Shown: in pieces, positions 1-5,034 of the stretch
Numbering within the stretch: the stretch's first letter is position 1
Layout of the letters: the number at the start of each line of letters is the position of its first letter
Assembly (NCBI GenBank): GCA_017554835.1
Contig: JAFZHO010000038.1
Coordinates: forward strand, 1-5,034
DNA from: Clostridia bacterium
GTDB taxonomy: Bacteria; Bacillota; Clostridia; Oscillospirales; RGIG7773
Length of the DNA stretch: 5,034 nt
Direction of reading: 5' to 3'
The notes under the pieces: model-generated
The model's input: the letters and a program-made list of their open reading frames with translations, nothing else
Databases searched by the model: none
What the model was told of the DNA's origin: nothing
Position numbers and translations under genes: made by a program

Positions 1-555
1 GATATCTCAAAAGAAATTATGGAAATCGTTGAGGCATCAGGGGTTAAAAACGGCACTGTAACAATTGCTTCCCATCATACTACCTGCTCCGTAATGGTTC
101 AGGAATGCTCTCACGATATTGATTCATTTGACCTTGAATACTTGCAGCATGACCTACTTGACATTATGAGAAAAATGATCCCTGACTATACTAACGAAGG
201 CGATTATCGTCATCCGGGACCACTTCATTCTCAGTTTGGCCGTTTCGTTAATGAACCAGGCGATTTTACAAGTATGAACACTGACGGACATCTTCGTTCT
301 GTTTTCTTTGGCAGAAGCGAGGTTATGACTATTAAAGACGGTAAGCTTGACGGTGGAGAATTCGCTCACGTTTACTTCGTTGACTGGGACCACGTTCGCG
401 CTCGTCGCAGACAGGTTAACGTTACCGTTATGGGTATCGGCGAAGCAGAAATCGATAGAAAATGGAATAACGGCGAGGTTATTAATACTCTACGTAAATT
501 TACTGACGAAGAAAAAGCAGACGATATTCATTACACATTGCAGCAGAAGAGATAA
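1..555 (+). CDS. YjbQ/UPF0047 family protein, copy 1 (5' partial)
   Basis: This is a member of the YjbQ/UPF0047 family (small trimeric beta-rich proteins). E. coli YjbQ has a weak secondary thiamin-phosphate synthase activity, but the physiological role of the family is not settled. The family signature is clear: HHTTCSV at nt 73-93 followed by QEC, then HPGP, NTDGHLRS and a GGEF block. The frame is open from base 1, and the residues before the ATG at 19 (DISKEI) align with DITDQV at residues 20-25 of the downstream paralogue. The gene therefore begins off the window, with roughly 19 codons missing, and the ATG at 19 is internal. By hand alignment it is about 45-50% identical to the second copy (1283-1777). 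It carries a charged C-terminal extension of about 36 residues (nt 445-552) that the second copy lacks. It ends 11 bases before the TIM-like gene, so it is in the same operon. Role in this pathway is unknown; action on a phosphorylated sugar is my inference. Confidence 0.88.
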   Translation, partial: DISKEIMEIVEASGVKNGTVTIASHHTTCSVMVQECSHDIDSFDLEYLQHDLLDIMRKMIPDYTNEGDYRHPGPLHSQFGRFVNEPGDFTSMNTDGHLRSVFFGRSEVMTIKDGKLDGGEFAHVYFVDWDHVRARRRQVNVTVMGIGEAEIDRKWNNGEVINTLRKFTDEEKADDIHYTLQQKR

Positions 556-566
556 GAGGATTAACC

Positions 567-1271
567 ATGAAGAGAAAAATCAGAACTCCTTATTTTGAAA
601 TTGGAACTAAAAACTATATATATGGCGACAAGGTTTTAGAATATGCCCTTGCCGCAGATAAGGCAGCAGAAAAATATGATATAGACGTTTTATTCATCAC
701 TCCGGCAGTTGAAATCCGCCGTATAGTAGAGAATACAAAGCATCTTATCGTTCTTGCACCTTATATGGATACTCTTCGCCCCGGAAGAGGAATGGCAGAT
801 ATTCTGCCCGAAGCTTTAAAAGCAGCAGGCGCAGAGGGAGTAGTAGTTAACCACTGCGAAAAACCAATGTCTATCCCTCAGATTAAAGCAACTATTGAGC
901 GTGCAAATGAGCTTGATATGCTTGTTTTTGCTTGTGCAGATAGCGTTGCAGAAACAAAAGCTATCGCTCAGTTAGGTCCTGATATTATTAACCCCGAACC
1001 TTCCGAACTTATCGGTGGAACAGGCGGCGGAGTTAGTGATATGGGCTACGTTAAAGAAGTTATCGAAGAAATCAAAAAAATCAATCCTGATATCTTGGTT
1101 GAGCAGGCCGCAGGTATTACCAACGGTCAGCAGGTTTATGACTTTATTATGGCGGGAAGCGAAGCGGCAGGTGCGGCTTCCGGAATTATGAACGCAAAAG
1201 ACCCTATCGCTATGATAGACGAAATGATTGCGGCAACAAGACGTGCTGCAGACGATCTTAAAAAGAAATAG
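567..1271 (+). CDS. Triosephosphate isomerase-like protein, archaeal type
   Basis: A 234-residue TIM-barrel protein of the triosephosphate isomerase family, probably a cytosolic aldose/ketose-phosphate isomerase. Catalytic residues can be placed: Lys15 (in GTKNY), His96 (in NHCEK) and Glu144 (in PEPSELIGGTG, the flexible loop 6 region). Phosphate-binding elements are AAGIT near 181-185 and ASG at 204-206. Length and the PEP-x-ELIG form of loop 6 match the short archaeal-type enzymes rather than the roughly 250-residue bacterial form with its YEPVWAIGTG motif. The Asn that normally sits two residues before the lysine (NFK/NWK) is Gly13 here. Start: ATG at 567 follows AAGAGGA at 554-560 with good spacing, 11 bases after the previous stop. 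Lying between two YjbQ paralogues in a sugar operon, it is more likely a pathway-specific paralogue than the housekeeping TpiA. TIM-family paralogues that isomerise tetrulose phosphates (L-erythrulose-1-phosphate isomerase) are a precedent, but the substrate here cannot be read from sequence. Confidence 0.87.
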   Translation: MKRKIRTPYFEIGTKNYIYGDKVLEYALAADKAAEKYDIDVLFITPAVEIRRIVENTKHLIVLAPYMDTLRPGRGMADILPEALKAAGAEGVVVNHCEKPMSIPQIKATIERANELDMLVFACADSVAETKAIAQLGPDIINPEPSELIGGTGGGVSDMGYVKEVIEEIKKINPDILVEQAAGITNGQQVYDFIMAGSEAAGAASGIMNAKDPIAMIDEMIAATRRAADDLKKK

Positions 1272-1282
1272 AGGGAAAAATT

Positions 1283-1777
1283 ATGGTTTTCAAAAAAGCT
1301 TTAAAACTTGAATCAAGACATCGTGCAGTATCTTTCCACGATATTACCGACCAGGTTAAAGAAATCGTTAAAGAATCCAAAATCAAAGATGGTATAGTGG
1401 TTGTTTATTCCCACCATACTACTTGCTCCGTTATCACTCAGGAGTGCGCTTTTGATATGTCTATGACCGGCCTTGAAACTCTTCAGCAGGATTTGGTAAA
1501 CGTTTTTGAAGAGTGGATTCCTACTTGCAGATATGAGGGAATGTATTTGCATCCCGGACCCAAAGCCCTTGATTTTGCAGAAGAACACGGCGAGGATAAT
1601 TTCGGTTGTCATAATACTGATGCTCATCTTCGTTCTTCCATAATCGGAAGAAACGTTACCATCGTTATTGACGACGGAGTAGCAGACTTAGGAGAATTTG
1701 GCAGAGTTCATTTTATTGACTTTGACCAGACAAGAGGCAGAACAAGAACTGTTCAAATAATGATTATAGGTGAATAA
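1283..1777 (+). CDS. YjbQ/UPF0047 family protein, copy 2
   Basis: A complete 164-residue YjbQ/UPF0047 protein, paralogous to the gene at the left edge. Motifs in order: HHTTCSV (44-50) and QEC (53-55), LQQDL (67-71), YEGMYLHPGP (84-93), NTDAHLRSS (111-119) and DLGEFGRVHFIDFD (135-148), ending in a beta-strand and IIGE. The conserved His, Glu and Asp residues in these motifs are those expected to line the subunit-interface pocket of the family trimer. Compared with the E. coli-type signature, the usual ALGTWQ segment is replaced by DLGEFG, and both copies share this difference, so they belong to a distinct subgroup. Start: ATG at 1283 is preceded by GAGGG at 1271-1275, overlapping the upstream stop codon. 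The stop at 1775-1777 lies one base before the next gene's ATG, which suggests translational coupling. Copy 1 and copy 2 could form a hetero-oligomer; that is inference. Family assignment is secure, function is not. Confidence 0.9.
   Translation: MVFKKALKLESRHRAVSFHDITDQVKEIVKESKIKDGIVVVYSHHTTCSVITQECAFDMSMTGLETLQQDLVNVFEEWIPTCRYEGMYLHPGPKALDFAEEHGEDNFGCHNTDAHLRSSIIGRNVTIVIDDGVADLGEFGRVHFIDFDQTRGRTRTVQIMIIGE
1768..1772 (+). promoter_or_regulatory. Ribosome binding site that decides the start of the AraA-like gene
   Basis: AGGTG lies 6 bases before the ATG at 1779. An in-frame GTG at 1770 would extend the protein by three residues, but it sits inside this Shine-Dalgarno sequence and has no purine-rich site of its own upstream. 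ATG 1779 is therefore the better start. The site lies inside the last codons of the upstream YjbQ gene, consistent with coupled translation. Confidence 0.7.
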
Positions 1778-1778
1778 T

Positions 1779-3161
1779 ATGAAAAAAATTAAAATCGGCT
1801 ATTTGCCACTTTACGTAAAACTTTATGATGATTATGATTCTTATGCAAGACCAAGAATCAACGAATTTTCCGATGAAATCAAAGGCATATTGGAAAGCAA
1901 AGCAGACGTAGTTTATTACGATATTTGCCGTCTTGAACCTGATTTCGAGGCAGCAGTTGCACTATTCGAGAAAGAGAACGTTGACGCTATCGTTACTCTT
2001 CACCTTGCTTATTCTCCTTCTCTTGAGAGTGAAAAACCACTTGCAAAAACAAAACTTCCCATCGTAGTTCTTGATACTACTCCTACCTGGGACTTTACTT
2101 ATGATAACGATCCCGCGGTTATAATGTATAACCATGGTATCCACGGCGTTCAGGATATGTGCAACCTTCTTGTGAGAAACGGCAAGGATTTCGCTGTTGA
2201 AGCAGGTCACTATACTGAGACCGACGTTATCGAAAGAGTTATAAAACGCGTTAAAGGTATAAAAGTTGCATCTTCACTTCAGAATTCCAAAGTTGGTTCA
2301 ATCGGCGGAATGTTTGCAGGAATGGGCGACTTTACCGTTGCAGACGGCGTATTTGATAAAATGGGCATCAAAATCGTGGATTGGACCGCTGCTGATACTG
2401 CAAAATATATTTCTTCAGTAACCGATGCAGAAATCGACGCTCTTATCGCAGAAGATAAAGAGAAATACGATGTTGCCGACGATATTGCCGAGGATTATTT
2501 GAGAGATTCCGCAAAAGGAAGCATCGCTATCCAGAAATGGATTAAAGAAAACGGACTTACTGCATTTACTGCAAACTTCTTGAAAGTTACAAAAGAAACA
2601 GGTATCTACGGTATGCCATTTGCTGAAGCCAACAGATCAATGGAAAAAGGCATCGGTTTTGCAGGCGAGGGTGATATTTTGACTTCTGCTTTCACAGGAG
2701 CTTTAATGTCTGTAAGTGATGAGGCGTCATTTATCGAAATGTTCTGCCCTGACTGGAAAAATAATATGATATTCATTAGCCATATGGGCGAAATGAATAC
2801 TGCGCTTACTCATACTAAGCCAAAATTCATGAAAAAGGCAATCCCTTATTCAGACGTTGATACTACTTGGATTTGCGGCACATTCAAAGAGGGCACAGCA
2901 ACTTTGATTAACCTTCTTCCACTTGCAGACGGCAAATTCAGAGTAATTTCTTCTCTAGTTGAGATGAAAGTTCCTCAGTGCGAAAAACTTCTTGGAAAAG
3001 CAACTTGCGGTTGGTTCACTCCTGGTAAAGAAGTTTCTCAGTTCCTTGCTGATTATAGCTCACTTGGTGGAACTCACCATCTTGATATGATGTATGGCGA
3101 TATGAGAAAAGTTGCCGAATCCTTTACAAATGCAATGGGATATGAATATTTTGAAATCTAA
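1779..3161 (+). CDS. L-arabinose/L-fucose isomerase family protein, divergent
   Basis: A 460-residue protein of the AraA/FucI family, metal-dependent enzymes that convert a free aldose to the ketose in the cytosol. The C-terminal half aligns with AraA: GIGFAGEGDILTSA (about 291-304) matches the GxGFGxEGDWKTAA segment; Glu320 (SFIE) and Glu338 (SHMGE) match the two metal-ligand glutamates (Glu306 and Glu333 in E. coli AraA, from memory); GGTHH at 430-434 followed by a GDMRK helix matches the C-terminal GGAHH, so His434 corresponds to His450. The third classical ligand, His350, falls at about Ala354 in a KPKFMKKAIP segment, so it appears to be missing. Three of four ligands kept implies either altered metal binding or altered chemistry. 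The protein is somewhat shorter than AraA (about 500). Directly followed by an FGGY kinase, as in arabinose and related operons, it most likely makes the kinase's ketose substrate. Not called araA because substrate and active site are not canonical. Confidence 0.82.
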   Translation: MKKIKIGYLPLYVKLYDDYDSYARPRINEFSDEIKGILESKADVVYYDICRLEPDFEAAVALFEKENVDAIVTLHLAYSPSLESEKPLAKTKLPIVVLDTTPTWDFTYDNDPAVIMYNHGIHGVQDMCNLLVRNGKDFAVEAGHYTETDVIERVIKRVKGIKVASSLQNSKVGSIGGMFAGMGDFTVADGVFDKMGIKIVDWTAADTAKYISSVTDAEIDALIAEDKEKYDVADDIAEDYLRDSAKGSIAIQKWIKENGLTAFTANFLKVTKETGIYGMPFAEANRSMEKGIGFAGEGDILTSAFTGALMSVSDEASFIEMFCPDWKNNMIFISHMGEMNTALTHTKPKFMKKAIPYSDVDTTWICGTFKEGTATLINLLPLADGKFRVISSLVEMKVPQCEKLLGKATCGWFTPGKEVSQFLADYSSLGGTHHLDMMYGDMRKVAESFTNAMGYEYFEI

Positions 3162-3181
3162 TTGAAATAAGGGAAATAAAT

Positions 3182-4519
3182 ATGAAATATTTCATCGGTT
3201 TGGATATAGGCACCTCTGCGGTAAAAGGCGCACTTATGACCGAAGAGGGAAAACTTATAGAAACCTCCACGGGTAAATATACCTATTTCGGCGACGATTT
3301 TTTGAGAATGATGGATCCTCAGGAATTCGTTGACGTTTGTTGCTCCGTTATTAAAGAACTTGCTCTTTTGGTTAAGGGCGAGGATGAGGTTGCGGCTATT
3401 TGTTCTTGCCACGCAAGTGGAAACACTATCTGGCTTGACGAAAATAATAAACCGCTTTCACCTATTTACGGATGGCAGACGAGGATTGCCGACGAGGATT
3501 TTGAAGAAGCTTATACCCAAGAAGAAAAAGATATAATGTATAAACTTGTAGGTTGGGGCGTTGGAAACAGTATGACTTGCTCTCAGTTTCCATACGTTCG
3601 CAAATACGAGAAAGAAATATTCCAAAACTCAAAAACCGTTACAATGAGCAATGAGTATCTTAACTTTATCCTAACGGGTAAGTGGGGATTATCTCACTCA
3701 ATGGCAACTCCCGGATATCTTATGGATCAGGAGAAAGGCGAGTATAGCGAATTTATCTTGAATAAATTTGGAATCGCCGATAAATTCTTGCCACCTATTT
3801 ATGATAAGGGAACGGTTTTGGGCGAGGTTTTGCCTGAGATTGCGGAGAAATTATGTCTTTCAGAAAATACAAAAGTCGTTCTCGGCTCTTTTGACCATCC
3901 GTCAGGGGCTCTTGGTGCAGGGGTATTTGAAGTTGGAGAGATGCTTCTTTCCTGCGGAACTTCCTGGGTTGAACTTTTCCCCGTTGCAACGAGAGATATA
4001 GCTATCTCAACGGGCGGTTTGGTTGATAGATTTATGCTTGACGGACCTCCTTATTGCGTAATGTTGGCCCTTTCAAGCGTAAGCGAAATAATCAACGAAA
4101 GAAGAGAACGCTATCTCGGTAAAATAAGCCATAAAGAGTTCGACGATTTGGTAAAAGAATCATATCTTGGTTGCGACGGACTTGTTATTGATTTTTCTGA
4201 TAAAGATGATGAAAACGTGAAGGGCTATTCAAAACCTCATATTGCAAGAGCAATTATCGAGGCGGCAGCAAGAATGCTTAAAGATAATCTTAAAGAAGCG
4301 AAAGAAAAAGGACTTGACGTAAATAAAATTACAATTATCGGCGGAATCAGTAACTCCTCAATTTGCACTAACGTTATCTCTGAGGTTCTTGAATTACCGA
4401 TGGAGTCAATCAATACTCAGGTTGCAGGTGCGGTTGGCGCTTGCCTACTTGGTGGCATTGGCGTAGGAGTATTTGATAGCGAAAAAGACGCTTTTTCAAA
4501 GCATTATGAGGTGAAATAA
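3182..4519 (+). CDS. FGGY-family carbohydrate kinase
   Basis: A 445-residue kinase of the FGGY family (xylulokinase/gluconokinase/ribulokinase group), which transfers the ATP gamma-phosphate to a sugar, usually a ketose. The two actin-like domains are both present. The N-terminal phosphate-binding loop is GLDIGTSAVKG (6-16). GSFDHPSGALGAG carries the likely catalytic base Asp238. The ATP-binding SCGTSW lies at about 257-262. IGGISNS (about 386-392) and AGAVGACLLGGIGVG near the C-terminus match the adenosine-contacting motifs. At 445 residues it is shorter than the usual 480-520, with no obvious frameshift or missing catalytic motif, so shorter loops rather than decay are likely. Start: ATG 3182 follows AAGGG at 3169-3173, 20 bases after the isomerase stop. 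Operon position immediately after an aldose isomerase argues for a ketose substrate. The specific sugar cannot be deduced. Confidence 0.93.
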   Translation: MKYFIGLDIGTSAVKGALMTEEGKLIETSTGKYTYFGDDFLRMMDPQEFVDVCCSVIKELALLVKGEDEVAAICSCHASGNTIWLDENNKPLSPIYGWQTRIADEDFEEAYTQEEKDIMYKLVGWGVGNSMTCSQFPYVRKYEKEIFQNSKTVTMSNEYLNFILTGKWGLSHSMATPGYLMDQEKGEYSEFILNKFGIADKFLPPIYDKGTVLGEVLPEIAEKLCLSENTKVVLGSFDHPSGALGAGVFEVGEMLLSCGTSWVELFPVATRDIAISTGGLVDRFMLDGPPYCVMLALSSVSEIINERRERYLGKISHKEFDDLVKESYLGCDGLVIDFSDKDDENVKGYSKPHIARAIIEAAARMLKDNLKEAKEKGLDVNKITIIGGISNSSICTNVISEVLELPMESINTQVAGAVGACLLGGIGVGVFDSEKDAFSKHYEVK

Positions 4520-4520
4520 A

Positions 4521-5034
4521 ATGATTTCAGATATATCAATGAATTCCATATTTCAGGCATTTGATATTGAAGCCGAATGCATAAGAAATATGAAAGACTA
4601 TATAGATAAAGAGCAGTTTTCAAAAGCGGTGGAGCTTCTTATCGGTGCCGAAAGAATCGGCGCGGCAGGATGCGGCCATAGTGGAATTATCTGTCAGCAT
4701 TTTGCTCATCTTATGTGTTGCATTGAGCAGCCGGCGAGATTCATTTCTCCTGCAGAGGCAGTTCACGGTGCAACGGGATATTTGCAAAAAGATGACGTTA
4801 TGGTTTTTGCTTCACGTGGGGGTAAAACCAAAGAACTTTTACCTATACTAGATATATGCAAGAAAAAAGGAGTAAAGGTTATATCTGTTACCGAAAATCT
4901 TGAATCACCGTTAGCAGAACAAGCAGACGTTGTTATCAAACAATACGTTAATAGAGAGTGCGACAGATACAATGCACAAGGCACAACGTCAAGCACTTCA
5001 CTTTGCATGATTTCACACGCTATTCAAACGGCAA
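4521..5034 (+). CDS. SIS-domain sugar-phosphate isomerase, KdsD/GutQ-like (3' partial)
   Basis: An open frame of 171 codons runs off the window. It encodes an N-terminal helical segment and a SIS domain resembling KdsD/GutQ/KpsF arabinose-5-phosphate isomerases. Recognisable blocks are AAGCGHSG (48-55, usual GxGKSG), ISPAEAVHG (75-83, usual HPAEAxHGD), ASRGGKTKELL (97-107, usual SNSGETxEL), ISVTENLESPLAEQADV (121-137) and QGTTSSTS (153-160, usual APTSST). The usual Lys in the first block is His53, and the phosphate-binding SNSGET is SRGGKT, so the substrate pocket is probably altered. Start: ATG 4521 is preceded by GAGGTG at 4508-4513 and lies one base after the kinase stop, so the two are probably translationally coupled. 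KdsD-type proteins also carry two CBS domains (about 320 residues in all); whether this one does, or is a SIS-only form of about 200, cannot be seen. Role proposed: interconverting ketose- and aldose-phosphates made by the kinase, or a 3-hexulose-phosphate type isomerisation. Confidence 0.85.
   Translation, partial: MISDISMNSIFQAFDIEAECIRNMKDYIDKEQFSKAVELLIGAERIGAAGCGHSGIICQHFAHLMCCIEQPARFISPAEAVHGATGYLQKDDVMVFASRGGKTKELLPILDICKKKGVKVISVTENLESPLAEQADVVIKQYVNRECDRYNAQGTTSSTSLCMISHAIQTA

Noticed and set aside
19..21. ATG as the start of the first YjbQ gene
   Set aside because: The frame is open upstream to base 1, and the residues before it align with the interior of the second copy. There is no Shine-Dalgarno site before it. 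The true start is off the window.
1313..1627. Minus-strand open frame opposite YjbQ copy 2, and similar antisense frames elsewhere
   Set aside because: Each lies wholly or almost wholly opposite a confidently identified gene, and none shows a recognisable protein family.
1770..1772. GTG as the start of the AraA-like gene
   Set aside because: It lies within the AGGTG ribosome binding site of the ATG at 1779 and has no such site of its own.
1283..1777. Calling the YjbQ proteins thiamin-phosphate synthases
   Set aside because: That is a weak secondary activity of the E. coli homologue, and no thiamin gene or THI-box riboswitch is visible here; the context is sugar metabolism.
1779..3161. Calling the isomerase AraA and the pathway L-arabinose catabolism
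   Set aside because: A metal-ligand histidine is missing, and no AraD-type epimerase is visible; the TIM, SIS and YjbQ genes are not part of that pathway.
4645..4851. Small + strand open frame inside the SIS gene
   Set aside because: It overlaps the SIS-domain reading frame, has low-complexity unfamiliar sequence and no ribosome binding site; the SIS frame explains this DNA.
1..5034. Terminators, internal promoters, repeats, CRISPR or mobile elements
   Set aside because: Intergenic gaps are 1-20 bases with no stem-loop plus T-run or repeated units, and no transposase, integrase or tRNA-like sequence was seen.

Overview
The window is a fragment of one tightly packed operon. All six genes are on the + strand and both end genes are cut by the window edges. 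The base composition (around 40% G+C by eye), purine-rich Shine-Dalgarno sites before every internal gene and gaps of 1-20 bases suggest a low-to-moderate G+C bacterium of the Bacillota, most likely an anaerobic Clostridia-type organism. That placement is inferred from style and family resemblance, not from a taxonomic marker.

Layout: (1) 1-555, a YjbQ/UPF0047-family protein whose 5' end lies off the window; (2) 567-1271, a short archaeal-type triosephosphate-isomerase-fold protein; (3) 1283-1777, a second YjbQ/UPF0047 paralogue; (4) 1779-3161, a divergent member of the L-arabinose/L-fucose isomerase family; (5) 3182-4519, an FGGY-family carbohydrate kinase; (6) 4521 to beyond 5034, a SIS-domain sugar-phosphate isomerase of the KdsD/GutQ type, cut at its 3' end. 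No intergenic stretch exceeds about 20 bases. I see no RNA gene, mobile element, repeat array, internal promoter or terminator.

Taken together this reads as a carbohydrate-catabolism operon. A free aldose would be isomerised to a ketose (gene 4) and phosphorylated (gene 5). The resulting sugar phosphate would be rearranged by phosphosugar isomerases (genes 2 and 6). What is not standard is the pair of YjbQ paralogues on either side of the TIM-fold gene, and the fact that both isomerases depart from the textbook active site. The AraA-like enzyme appears to lack one metal-ligand histidine, and the TIM-like enzyme lacks the usual asparagine next to its catalytic lysine. No transporter, regulator or recognisable aldolase/transketolase is visible, so the substrate cannot be named. 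The best candidate for something undescribed is a sugar pathway in which the YjbQ pair performs a step on a phosphorylated sugar.
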